A stretch of 64,000 nucleotides of DNA, taken from NCBI GenBank assembly GCA_963773335.1, contig CAVZAT010000004.1, positions 1-64,000 of the forward strand. The letters are read 5' to 3'. This document shows positions 15,773-24,188 of the stretch, in pieces. The position numbers and the translations under genes are program-made. Under the pieces are notes generated by a model that worked only from the letters and a program-made list of their open reading frames with translations, did not search any database and was not told the origin of the DNA. Position 1 is the stretch's first letter. Each line of letters starts with the position of its first letter. Source of the DNA: UBA4742 sp963773335. GTDB lineage: Bacteria; Actinomycetota; Acidimicrobiia; Acidimicrobiales; Acidimicrobilacustridaceae.

Positions 15773-18688
15773 GCCGACCTCGTCCAGCGGGGGGCACGAG
15801 CAGAACACGTTGCGGTCGCCGTAGGCGCCGTCGATGCGCCCGACCGGCGGGAAGTAGCGGTCGGCGCGTTGGTCGGGCACCGGGAAGGCGCCGACCAGGC
15901 GAGGGTAGGGTCGGCTCCAGTCGTCGCTGGCCACATCCTCGGCGGTGTGGGGGGCGTGGCGTAGCGGACTGTCCTCGACCGGCCAGGTGCCGGCGGCCAC
16001 CTGGTCGATCTCGCCGCGGATGGCGATCATGGCATCCGCGAAGCGATCCAGCTCCGCCCGCGATTCGGACTCGGTGGGCTCGATCATGAGCGTGCCGGCC
16101 ACCGGGAACGACATGGTCGGGTGCGTGGAAGCCGTAGTCGATGAGCCGCTTGGCCACATCGTCGACGGTCACACCGGTGGTCGTGGTCAGGGGCCGCAGG
16201 TCCAGGATGCACTCGTGAGCCACCATGTCGTTCTGGCCGGTGTAGAGCACCGGGAAGTGCGGCGCCAGGCGCCGGGCCAGGTAGTTGGCGTTGAGGATGG
16301 CCGTCTGGGTGGCCTGGGTCAGCCCGTCGCGGCCCATGAGCGCGATGTAGGCCCAGGAGATGGGCAGGATGCCGGCCGAGCCCCAGGGTGCGGCCGAGAT
16401 GGGACCCGTGCCCGTGGTCGGGCCGGCCTCGGCCACCAGCGGGTGGTTGGGCAGGAACGGCGCCAGGTGGGCCCGCACGGCCACAGGACCCACGCCCGGG
16501 CCACCACCCCCGTGGGGGATGCAGAAGGTCTTGTGCAGGTTCAGGTGCGACACGTCGGCCCCGAACCGGCCGGGCCGGGCCACGCCCACCAGCGCGTTGA
16601 GATTGGCCCCGTCGAGGTAGACCTGCCCGCCGTGGGCGTGAACGGCGTCGCAGATGTCGGTGATGGCCGCCTCGAACACCCCGTGGGTGGAGGGGTAGGT
16701 GACCATCAGGCACGACAGCTCGGGTCCGTGAGCCTCGAGCTTGGCTTCCAGGTCGGCCACCTCGACGTTGCCCCGCTCGTCGCAGGCCACCACCACCACG
16801 TCGAGACCGGCCATGGTCGCGCTGGCCGCGTTGGTGCCGTGGGCCGAGGCGGGGATGAGACAGATCCTGCGATGGTCGTCGCCTCGGCTGGCATGGTAGG
16901 CCTGGATGGCCAGCAGGCCGGCCAGCTCACCCTGAGATCCGGCGTTGGGCTGCACCGACACCGCGTCGTAGCCGGTGATCTCGGCCAACCAGCCCTCGAG
17001 CTCGGCGATGAGCTCGCGGTAGCCGACGGTCTGGTCGCCGGGCGCGAACGGGTGGATCGACGCCGAACTCCGGCCAGGTCACCGGGATCATCTCGGTGGT
17101 GGCGTTCAGCTTCATGGTGCACGAGCCCAGCGGGATCATGGTGCGATCCAGGGCCAGGTCACGGTCGGCCAGACGGCGCAGGTAGCGCAGCATGGCCGTC
17201 TCGGAGCGGTGCTGGTGGAAGACGGGATGGGTCAGGATCGGCGACCGGCGCACCAGGTGGGGCGGGATGTTCTCGGGCTCGGCGCCGAGGGTGGCATCGA
17301 GCTCGTCGATCGACGCCTGGACGTCGAACGCGGCCCACAACGACTCGACCACGTCGCGGCTGGTGGTCTCGTCCAGGCTGATGCCGACGGTGTCGTCGTC
17401 GACGGAACGCAGGTTGATGCCACGATCGCGGGCCGCGGCCAGCACCCCCTCGGCCTGACCCGGCACGCGCACCGTGATGGTGTCGAAGAACTCGTCGGCC
17501 ACCACCTCGACATCGCTGTCGTTGAGCCCGGCAGCCAGGATGGCGGTGAGGCGGTGGACCCGGTTGGCGATCGCGCGCCAGCCCGTCGGGGCCGTGATAG
17601 GTGGCGTACAGGCCGGCCATGACGGCCAGCAGGACCTGGGCCGTGCAGATGTTGCTGGTCGCCTTCTCCCGGCGGATGTGCTGCTCGCGGGTCTGCAACG
17701 TCAGGCGGTAGGCCCGGCGCCCGGCGTCGTCCACCGACACGCCCACCAGCCGACCCGGCAGCGTGCGCTTGTGGGCGTCGCGGGTGGCGATGTAGCCGGC
17801 ATGGGGCCCACCGAAGCCCAGCGGGACCCCGAACCGCTGGGAGGACCCGACCACGATGTCGGCGCCGATCTCCCCGGGCGGGCGAAGCAGCACGAGCCCG
17901 AGCAGGTCGGCGGCCACGGTGACCAGCGCCCCTGCCCCATGGGTGGCCTCGATCAGCTGGGCATGGTCACGGATCACCCCGCTGGAACCGGGATACTGGG
18001 CCAGCACCCCGAAGGTGCCGGCGGGTAGGTCGGCGGTCGCGGTCAGCTCGTCCAGGTTCCGGGTCACCACCTCCAGGCCCAGGGGCCGCGCCCGGGTGGC
18101 CACCACGGCCAGCGTCTGGGGGTGGCAGTCGTCGTCGACGACGAACACCGCGCCGGCCTTGGAGTTGAGCCGGTGGCACATGGCCATGGCCTCGGCTGCG
18201 GCGGTGGCCTCGTCGAGCAGGGACGCGTTGGCCAGCTCCATGCCGGTCAGGTCACAGATCATGGTCTGGAAGTTGAGCAGTGCCTCCAGTCGGCCCTGGG
18301 AGATCTCGGGCTGGTAGGGCGTGTAGGCCGTGTACCAGGCCGGGTTCTCCAACACGTTGCGCAGGATCACCGTCGGGGTGATCGTGTCGGAGTAGCCCAG
18401 CCCGATCAGCGAGGTCACCACCTGGTTGCGATCGGCCAACGCCCGTAGCCTGGCCAGGGCCTCGGCCTCGCCCAGGCCTCGGGGCAGCGCCAGCTCGTGG
18501 CCGTCGCGGATGGCGGCCGGCACCACCTGGTCGATGAGTTCGGCCAGCGACGCCAGTCCCAGCGTGGCCAGCATGGCCTCCTGGTCGAGCCGACTCGGCC
18601 CGATGTGGCGAGCCGGGAACTCGTCATGGCCCTCGAGCTCGGTGAGGCGTCGCCCGAGCAGGGGCGAGGTGACGGTGGGGCTGGGCAT
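15770..18688 (-). CDS. gcvP: glycine dehydrogenase (decarboxylating), P protein (three frameshifts)
   Basis: The repaired protein of about 970 residues is the PLP enzyme that decarboxylates glycine and loads the H protein. It starts with PARHIGPS. The N-terminal half has YTPYQPEISQGRLEALLNFQ and GFGGPHAGYIA; the C-terminal half has the PLP-lysine segment LNLHKTFCIPHGGGGPG and ends YFPPVGRIDGAYGDRNVFCS. Single extra bases break it near 17575, 17063 and 16119; removing each restores family sequence. The start at 18688 has GAGAGGA as ribosome binding site. A tandem glycine riboswitch precedes it. Confidence 0.93.
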
Positions 18689-18711
18689 GGGCGGTCCTCT
18701 CGGGGCCGGGA

Positions 18712-18742
18712 GCGCGGGCAGATCGGTGGGGCTTGCCCGCGC
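18712..18742 (-). promoter_or_regulatory. hairpin between glycine riboswitch and gcvP
   Basis: GCGCGGGCA and TGCCCGCGC form a 9-bp stem around 13 nt, directly between the second aptamer and the ribosome binding site (18695-18701). There is no U run, so translational control or an early Rho-type decision is likelier than an intrinsic terminator. Confidence 0.5.
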
Positions 18743-18926
18743 TGTCCGGTGGACCTGAGAGTTTCCCCGGTCACCGATCAGGGATCGGAACCGGGTTTCC
18801 CCGTCGGTGAGCTCGAAGAGCTGCTCTCCAGCGTTGCCTACGCCTGCGGTTCTGGGGCCTGAGAGATTCCGGGCAGGTTGCTCCTTCGGCGCCCTCGTCG
18901 ATCGAGATCGGCGACGGCTCTCCCAC
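18743..18926 (-). ncRNA. tandem glycine riboswitch
   Basis: Two glycine aptamers are recognisable on the minus strand. Aptamer 1 (18924-18857) runs from GGGAGAGCC through GCCGAAGGAGCAACC to AATCTCTCAGGC. Aptamer 2 (about 18830-18743) runs from GGAGAGCAG through CACCGACGGGGAAACC to AAACTCTCAGGT and ends GGACAG. Tandem aptamers that switch on glycine cleavage genes when glycine is plentiful are well known. The leader starts near 18949, behind a -10 box in the stop codon of the upstream gene. Confidence 0.93.
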
Positions 18927-18955
18927 TGGCGATGATCAGCCTCGGTTGTGGCCCG

Positions 18956-18961
18956 AGCCTA
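18956..18961 (-). promoter_or_regulatory. -10 box of the gcvP riboswitch leader
   Basis: TAGGCT on the minus strand; its TAG is the stop codon of the LLM oxidoreductase gene. It lies about 32 nt before the first aptamer. Confidence 0.5.
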
Positions 18962-20260
18962 CCCGCCGACCGGCGTCTCCTCTTCCTGGTCGACTGGCGT
19001 CTCCGCTTCCTGGTCGACTGGCGTCTCCGCTTCCTGGTCGACTGGCGTCTCCGCTTCCTGGTCGACTGGCGTCTCCGCTTCCTGGTCGACTGGCGTCTCT
19101 TTGGCGGCCTGCTCCTCGCCGTGCTTGGCGATGGCGCTCATGATGGCCGAGCCCGCCGCGCCGATGAAGGTGGGGCGGTTCTCCGCCACCCAAGCCTTGG
19201 ACTCGGACGGGCGGCGCGACGAGCCTTGGAAGTGGGGGAGCACCTTCTGGGCCAGCAACTCGTAGGAGCGGTGGGTGGCTTCGGGATTGGCCCACTCGTG
19301 GGCCTGCACCAACAGGGTCCCGAACCCGCCGTTGCTCTGCTCGACCAGCGTCTCGATCATCTCGATGCAGTCGTCGGGCGTGCCCACCACGCCGGCGCCC
19401 ATCTGGTTGATCTGGTCGGCCAGGTCGTCGGGGGGCCCTTCGGGCACGATGGGCAGCGCGGCCACCTTGCGGAAGTACTCGAAGTAGTCGTCGAGTCCGT
19501 AGGCCACGTCCCGGTAGGCCTGCTCCCGGGTCTCGGCCACGTGGATCTGCGACACCAGCCGCCACGAGCGGCGGTCGGCGTCGTGGTCGAACTCGGCGCA
19601 GCGCTGCTCCATGACGTCCCAGTGGTGGGCCAGCATGTCGAATCCCGCGGCCTGGGTGGCGCCGATGGACAGCAGCGAGCAGCCGAATCGGCCGGCCGCC
19701 CGGGGACCCGACGGCGAGATCATGGCGGCCACCGCCACCTCCGGGTGGGGGTGGGAGTACGGCGTCAGGTGAAGCCGGGCGTTGGACAGAGAGAACCATT
19801 CACCTTCGTAGGTGACGGGTTCGTCGTCGCGCAGCAGCCGCAGCACGATGTCGAGGGACTCCTCCATGCGATCGCGCTGGGTGGCCGGCTCGATCCCGAG
19901 CATGAAGGCGTCGCTGGGCAGCGCCCCCGGGCCCACGCCGAGCATGACCCGACCATGGGTGAGGTGATCGAGCAGCACCAGGCGCTGAGCCACCATGAAC
20001 GGGTGGTGGTACGGCAGCGACACCACGCCGGTGCCCAGCTTGATCCGCTGGGTGCGTTGGGCCGCGGTGGCGATGAAGATCTCGGGCGAGGCGATGATCT
20101 CGTAGCCCCCGGAGTGGTGCTCACCGATCCACGCCTCGTCGAACCCGAGCCGGTCGAGGTGCTCGATCAGGGCCAGGTCTCGCTCCAGGGCGAGCGTGGG
20201 GTTCTGCCCCGTCGGGTGAAAGGGGGCGATGAAGGCACCGAAGCGCAGCGGCCAATCCAT
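18959..20260 (-). CDS. LLM-class flavin-dependent oxidoreductase (F420-type)
   Basis: The 433-residue protein is a luciferase-like TIM barrel. Typical segments are WIGEHHS (about 44-50), RIKLGTGVVSLPYHHPF, GRVMLGVGPG and VGTPDDC. Relatives use reduced F420 or FMN; the substrate cannot be told. After about residue 385 comes a tail of five ETPVDQEA-type repeats that no family member needs. The gene has a -10 box 7 nt before its ATG and an inverted-repeat operator just upstream. Confidence 0.88.
   Translation of the reverse strand: MDWPLRFGAFIAPFHPTGQNPTLALERDLALIEHLDRLGFDEAWIGEHHSGGYEIIASPEIFIATAAQRTQRIKLGTGVVSLPYHHPFMVAQRLVLLDHLTHGRVMLGVGPGALPSDAFMLGIEPATQRDRMEESLDIVLRLLRDDEPVTYEGEWFSLSNARLHLTPYSHPHPEVAVAAMISPSGPRAAGRFGCSLLSIGATQAAGFDMLAHHWDVMEQRCAEFDHDADRRSWRLVSQIHVAETREQAYRDVAYGLDDYFEYFRKVAALPIVPEGPPDDLADQINQMGAGVVGTPDDCIEMIETLVEQSNGGFGTLLVQAHEWANPEATHRSYELLAQKVLPHFQGSSRRPSESKAWVAENRPTFIGAAGSAIMSAIAKHGEEQAAKETPVDQEAETPVDQEAETPVDQEAETPVDQEAETPVDQEEETPVGG
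18971..19099. repeat. five 24-bp tandem repeats in the end of the LLM gene
   Basis: The unit TGGCGTCTCCGCTTCCTGGT plus CGAC starts at 18971 (slightly diverged), 18995, 19019, 19043 and 19067, followed by a partial copy to 19099. Copies 2-5 are identical. They encode ETPVDQEA repeats at the C terminus. Confidence 0.95.
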
Positions 20261-20267
20261 CCCGCCG

Positions 20268-20273
20268 ACGCTA
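20268..20273 (-). promoter_or_regulatory. -10 box of the LLM oxidoreductase gene
   Basis: TAGCGT on the minus strand, 7 nt before the ATG at 20260. A TTGACT lies 19 bp upstream within the inverted repeat. Confidence 0.55.
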
Positions 20274-20281
20274 GTCCCAAA

Positions 20282-20299
20282 CTTGACCGTCCAGTCAAG
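20282..20299. promoter_or_regulatory. inverted-repeat operator upstream of the LLM gene
   Basis: CTTGAC, six bases CGTCCA, then GTCAAG: perfect 6-bp arms. This is the form of many TetR-family operators in actinobacteria. It covers the likely -35 region of the LLM promoter and the end of the upstream hydrolase gene. Confidence 0.6.
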
Positions 20300-21458
20300 A
20301 AAGCGACGTGTACACCGCGTCGATGAGCGCCCGGTTGCGGTCGCTCTGCCAGCGGGGGATCACGTGGTTCATCACGTACCCGAAGGCCACGCCGGCCTCG
20401 GGGTCGGCGAACCCCAGGGCGCCACCGGTGCCGAAGTGGCCGAAGCTGCGCCTGTTGGGCCCGAGCGGGCGCCGAGGAGTGGTGGGTTGGAAGCCCAGGC
20501 CGACGGTGACGTCCATGCCCAGGATGGGGTCGTGGCCCCGCGCTCGGGGGGTGGTGGCGTGCCCGAGCAGCTCGGGCGACAGGAGCCGGCCGGGTTCGAG
20601 CAGGGCGGCGTAGACCCGGGCGATGCCCGAGGCCGACCCGTGGGTGCTGGTGGAGCCGATCTGGGCCGAGCGCCAGGCCGCGGTGTTGACCACCCCGATG
20701 GAGGAGTAGCCCGGCGGGTTGAAGTGGGCCAGGGCGTTCATGAGCAGATCGCCCTCCAGGCCCTCGAAGGTGTCGAGGGCGGGGATCGGCTGGGCCGGGG
20801 CCCACACCACGTCCGCGCAGCGGGTCTGCTCGGCGATCGGAACGCCGAGCCACAAGTCGGCGTCGAGCGGCCCGGCCAGCGCCGCCAACCGCTCGCCCGG
20901 CATCTGGCCACTGACCCGGTGGACCAGCTCACCCACCAGGTGACCGTAGGTGTTGGTGTGGTACGCCAGCCGCTCACCGGGCACCCACCAGGTGTCGGTG
21001 GCCGCCACCGCCTCGGTCATGCGATCCCAGTCGAACAAGTCCTGGTCGCTCAGCAGCTCGCGGATCGCCGGCACCCCGGCGCGGTGGCTGAGGGCGTGGG
21101 CCACGGTCGCACCGCCCTTGCCACCCGACCCGAACGCCGGCCACACGTCGGCCACGGGCTGATCGAGCTCGAGGGATCCCTCGTCGACCAACTGGAGGGC
21201 CAGCAGCGCCAGGAGGGCCTTGCCCACCGAGTAGACGTCAACGATCGTGTCGGCACGCCAAGGGCGGGTGCGGGCCTCGTCGGTCCAGCCGCCCACCAGG
21301 TCGACGACCGCCTCGCCGCGGACCATCACGCATACGGCCGCGCCGAGCTCGCCGCGTTGGGTGAAGTTGGCCTCGAAGGCGTCGCGGACCGGGGCGAACC
21401 CCGGCGCACACCAGCCGTCGATCGGGGTGGGGAGCGGGATCGGGATGGGGACCGTCAG
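20295..21458 (-). CDS. serine hydrolase, beta-lactamase/EstB family
   Basis: The 387-residue protein has the class C-type SxxK motif in VYSVGKALLALL with the nucleophile Ser, a YxN-like YHTNTYG, and the C-terminal HFGTGGALGF. It is an esterase or peptidase of the EstB group without a visible signal peptide. The N-terminal family sequence (DGWCAPGFAPVRDAFEANF) extends upstream of every ATG, GTG or TTG. The frame is open back to CTG at 21458, which overlaps the aldolase stop as CTGA, so I place the start there. The nearest standard start, GTG at 21329, would cut off conserved sequence. Confidence 0.8.
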   Translation of the reverse strand: MTVPIPIPLPTPIDGWCAPGFAPVRDAFEANFTQRGELGAAVCVMVRGEAVVDLVGGWTDEARTRPWRADTIVDVYSVGKALLALLALQLVDEGSLELDQPVADVWPAFGSGGKGGATVAHALSHRAGVPAIRELLSDQDLFDWDRMTEAVAATDTWWVPGERLAYHTNTYGHLVGELVHRVSGQMPGERLAALAGPLDADLWLGVPIAEQTRCADVVWAPAQPIPALDTFEGLEGDLLMNALAHFNPPGYSSIGVVNTAAWRSAQIGSTSTHGSASGIARVYAALLEPGRLLSPELLGHATTPRARGHDPILGMDVTVGLGFQPTTPRRPLGPNRRSFGHFGTGGALGFADPEAGVAFGYVMNHVIPRWQSDRNRALIDAVYTSLS

Positions 21459-22216
21459 TCGAGCAGGTCGGGTTGTTCGCGCACGATCTGCTCGTACAGC
21501 GGCTGGAAGCCGAGCCAGCCCGCGAAGTGACCACCGACCTGCCCTCGGGTCATCTCCGCCATGTCGGGATCGATCGAGATGGGGTCACCGGCGGCCATGG
21601 CCAGCAACTGGGCCTGGCAGGTGCGCTCCATGGTGATGAACCACCAGGCGGCTTCGTCCACCGAGTGGCCCACGGTCAACAGGCCGTGGTTGCGCAGGAT
21701 GACGGCCTTGTTCTCGCCCAGCGCGTGGCCGATGCGCTTGCCTTCCTCGGTGTCGAGCACCACGCCCGTGTAGTCGTCGAACAGGGCGTGGTCGCCGTAG
21801 AAGGCGCAGGAGTCCTGGGTCAGGGGATCGAGCAGGCGGCCCAGTGACGAGAACGCCTTGCCGTGGACCGAGTGCGAGTGGGCGGCGGCCTGCACGTCGG
21901 GACGAGCCGCGTGCACCTGGGAGTGGATGGCGAAGGCCGCCCGGTTCACGTCCCAACGCCCTTCCACCACCTCACCCTCGTGGTTGACCAGGATGAGGTC
22001 GGATGCCTTGATGAGGCTGAAGTCGATGGCGAAGGGATTGACCCAGAAGTGGTCGGGTCGCTCGGGATCTCGGGCCGTGATGTGTCCCGCCACCCCCTCG
22101 CTGAAGCCGAACTTGCCGAAGAGGCGGAAGGCGGCGGCCAGGCGCTGCTTGAGGTGCTGGCGGTGATCGTCGACGTTGTCGAACGTCGGCATCTCGTAGG
22201 GCAAGGGCTTGGACAC
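21455..22216 (-). CDS. class II aldolase/adducin-family protein
   Basis: The 253-residue protein has the metal-binding motifs of class II aldolases: AAAHSHSVHGKAF (about 111-123) and LRNHGLLTVG (about 174-183), plus the start GFSEGVAGHITARDP. Members cleave or epimerise phosphorylated sugars, but many actinobacterial ones have unknown substrates. The GTG at 22216 has a GGAGG ribosome binding site seven bases upstream. It overlaps the serine hydrolase gene and probably forms an operon with it. Confidence 0.88.
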   Translation of the reverse strand: MSKPLPYEMPTFDNVDDHRQHLKQRLAAAFRLFGKFGFSEGVAGHITARDPERPDHFWVNPFAIDFSLIKASDLILVNHEGEVVEGRWDVNRAAFAIHSQVHAARPDVQAAAHSHSVHGKAFSSLGRLLDPLTQDSCAFYGDHALFDDYTGVVLDTEEGKRIGHALGENKAVILRNHGLLTVGHSVDEAAWWFITMERTCQAQLLAMAAGDPISIDPDMAEMTRGQVGGHFAGWLGFQPLYEQIVREQPDLLD

Positions 22217-22267
22217 GGCTCAACCTCCCGGGCGCGCCGTCGGAGGCGCGCGTCTCGTCCACCAGTC

Positions 22268-22273
22268 TAGGAT
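22268..22273 (+). promoter_or_regulatory. -10 box of the cobalamin riboswitch leader
   Basis: TAGGAT puts the transcription start near 22280, just before the aptamer. No good -35 hexamer is seen. Confidence 0.45.
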
Positions 22274-22277
22274 GTGT

Positions 22278-22400
22278 GGGCAACGAGTCCCGTGCCAGCG
22301 GGGGAAGCCGGTCGAAGTCCGGCACTGTCCCGCAGCCGTAGGTCGAACCGCCTCCTCGTGGGGGGCGGCCCGATGAGTCGGAATGCCCCTGGCCGGGTGG
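22278..22400 (+). ncRNA. cobalamin riboswitch aptamer
   Basis: The conserved core is clear: GGGGGAAGCCGGTCGAAGTC followed by CGGCACTGTCCCGCAGCCGTA, then GATGAGTCGGAATGCC as the B12 box. The order and spacing fit the cobalamin class. In this class coenzyme B12 binding represses the downstream gene. Confidence 0.88.
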
Positions 22401-22458
22401 CTCTCGAGGCACCGTCGTGGAAAACGGGGCAGAGCCTGAGGTCTTCACCAAGGTGTGA

Positions 22459-22491
22459 GGTTCCCCGGGGATCGACCCGCAGAGAGGAACC
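22459..22491 (+). promoter_or_regulatory. possible ribosome-binding-site hairpin of the cobalamin riboswitch
   Basis: GGTTCC (22459-22464) can pair with GGAACC (22486-22491), which contains most of the Shine-Dalgarno region of the gene at 22496. It would hide the site when B12 is bound. Confidence 0.4.
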
Positions 22492-22495
22492 AACC

Positions 22496-23738
22496 ATGGA
22501 GATCAGATCCCGCACGCGCTCGGCCGTTCTCGCGCTCTTGGTCGTACTGGCGTCGTCGCTCGGTCCGGTCGCGCTGGCCGGCGCACCGGCTGGCGCGACC
22601 ACCGCCATCAGCGATCCCAGCACCGCCGCCGGGTACGCGGCCCACTGGCTGTCGGCCCAGGTGACCCCGGATGGCTACGTGCCCGACCAGCGCGGGAGAC
22701 CCCGACCCGAGCGACACCGTGCTCACCGCGCTGTCCCTGGCCGCCACCGGCCACGATCAGGCCACGTTCGAATCCGTCATGGGCTGGCTGGCCGGCCACG
22801 TGGACGCGGTGACCGGCACGGGCACCGACGTCGATCCGGGGTCGACCGGCTACCTGTTGCTGGCCGTGGCCGCGGCCCACGACGATGCCACCGACTTCGG
22901 TGGGGTCGACCTGGTCGCCCGGCTCGGATCGACCCTGGGGTTGTTCGAACCCGGCCTGTACGGCAGCTACGCCAGCGTGGGAGACCCGACCTACAGCGGG
23001 GTGTTCGAGCAGTCGCTGGCTCTGCTGGGGCTGAAGGCGGTGGGCGCCACCGAGAGCACCGACGCCATCGACTGGCTGGCCGCCCAGCAGTGCGGAGGCA
23101 GTGACGAGTTCAATGGTGCCTGGATGTCCTACCGGGCGCCGGCCACCCCGCCGGCCACCGGCCTGAGCCCCTGCACCGCCTTCAACTCGTCGGACTTCAC
23201 CGGCATCGACACCAACTCCACCTCGCTGGGCCTCGAGGCGCTCGAGGCCGTCGGGCGGGCGCCAACCTACGACGCCCTGGCCTGGCTGGCGCGCACGCAG
23301 AACGCCGACGGCTCCTTCGGCTTCTACGTGGGCAACGACGGCGACCCCAACTCCACCGCGCTGGGCGTCCAGGCCATCGTGGCCGGGGGAGAGGCGCCCG
23401 GGTCGGGGCGCTGGCTCAAGGGGTCGAGCTCGCCGCTGACCGTCCTGGCCTCGTATCAGTTGGGCTGTGACGCGGCGGTCGCCGATCGGGGTGCCCTCAC
23501 GTTCCCCGGAACGGGCGGCGCCCCCAACCTGCTGGGCACCGAGCAGGGCGCCTGGGGCCTGGCCCAGGCCGCTTTCCCGTTGGGCGCGTTCACGTTCAGC
23601 CCGTCACCCGAGCCGTGCCCAGCATCGGCCACCACGACGACCGCGCCCGGCGTGTCGACCCCCTCGGTCAGCGGGCCCGCGGCTGTCGAGGCCGGCGCGG
23701 CCACCCCGGTGGACGCCTCCCCCGCATTGACCGGCTAA
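22496..23738 (+). CDS. secreted alpha/alpha-toroid protein under B12 riboswitch control (frameshifted)
   Basis: The repaired protein has about 413 residues. A Sec signal peptide ends near residue 36 (ALAGAPAGATT). Then come six or seven helical-hairpin repeats of the terpenoid-cyclase/prenyltransferase toroid type, such as TVLTALSLAATGHD, STSLGLEALEAVGRAPTYDA with LARTQNADGSFGFY, and STALGVQAIVAGGE. The end is Thr/Ser/Pro-rich, with no sortase motif or membrane anchor. Animal transcobalamin and intrinsic factor use this fold to bind B12. With the riboswitch this suggests an extracellular B12 binder (inference). The frame breaks near 22693. Catalytic terpene cyclase motifs are not seen. Confidence 0.7.
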
Positions 23739-23741
23739 TAT
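23736..23741 (+). promoter_or_regulatory. -10 box made from a stop codon
   Basis: TAATAT begins with the TAA stop of the toroid gene and is followed by 6 nt and the GTG at 23748. Confidence 0.55.
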
Positions 23742-23757
23742 CGTCACGTGACGATAT
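23738..23757. promoter_or_regulatory. perfect 20-bp palindromic operator
   Basis: ATATCGTCACGTGACGATAT reads the same on both strands. It spans from the -10 box into the first codons of the gene at 23748, so a bound protein would block both promoter and start. Confidence 0.7.
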
Positions 23758-24122
23758 CAAGGGTGGGTGAGCGGTGCCGGTGGTGCGGCCGATCGCTGGC
23801 CGCCCGGCCGGGTCCTGGCCGTCCCAGGCAGTACTGCCGTCAAGGATGTCGCCAGCAGGCCCACCTGGCCCGCAAGTTGGCCGCCGCCCACGGGCTGGGT
23901 GACGACGATGTGGTCGTGTCCCGGCCGGCGCTCGACGACCTCCAAGGGCGGCTGTACTGCCTGCAGGCCGCGCTGGAGGACGTCGAGCGCGACCTGGCCG
24001 CGCTGGCCCACATCGACGGCGCCGACGACGCCGGCGAGCTACGACAGATCCTGGCCTGGCTGGTGGAGAACGCGGTGCCCGCGGCCGAGCTGTGGATCGA
24101 ACCCCGAACCGGTGCGAGTTGA
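23748..24122 (+). CDS. small zinc-finger protein of unknown function
   Basis: The 124-residue product has four N-terminal cysteines (CRWCG, then CRQGC around residues 10-31) with GPGRPRQYC between, like a treble-clef or zinc ribbon. Residues 60-110 are helical and acidic, with coiled-coil-like character (LQAALEDVERDLAALAH). Similar short proteins occur in actinobacteria without assigned function. The GTG start lies in the middle of the palindrome, so its expression is probably repressed tightly, perhaps by its own product. Confidence 0.7.
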   Translation: MTISRVGERCRWCGRSLAARPGPGRPRQYCRQGCRQQAHLARKLAAAHGLGDDDVVVSRPALDDLQGRLYCLQAALEDVERDLAALAHIDGADDAGELRQILAWLVENAVPAAELWIEPRTGAS

Positions 24123-24129
24123 ACGACTA

Positions 24130-24157
24130 AGTTGACATAACGAGCATTATGGGCGGG
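24130..24157 (-). other. dif: dif-like XerCD recombination site
   Basis: On the plus strand an 11-bp arm AGTTGACATAA, a 6-bp centre CGAGCA and an 11-bp arm TTATGGGCGGG follow each other. On the minus strand this is XerC-type arm, centre, then TTATGTCAACT, the XerD-type arm; E. coli dif has GGTGCGCATAA, TGTATA, TTATGTTAAAT. The site is intergenic, between the zinc-finger gene and the cupin gene. A chromosomal terminus site is the simplest reading; an integration site for a XerCD-using element is the alternative. Confidence 0.6.
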
Positions 24158-24188
24158 ACCGACCGGAAACCGGGTATCGGGAAGGCGG

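Noticed and set aside
18971..19099. Tandem repeats as a possible CRISPR array
   Set aside because: The copies are directly adjacent without spacers and are in frame with a coding sequence.
22496..23738. Toroid protein as a squalene or terpene cyclase
   Set aside because: No DxDD or DxDTA-type catalytic motif is seen, the protein is secreted, and it is under a B12 riboswitch.
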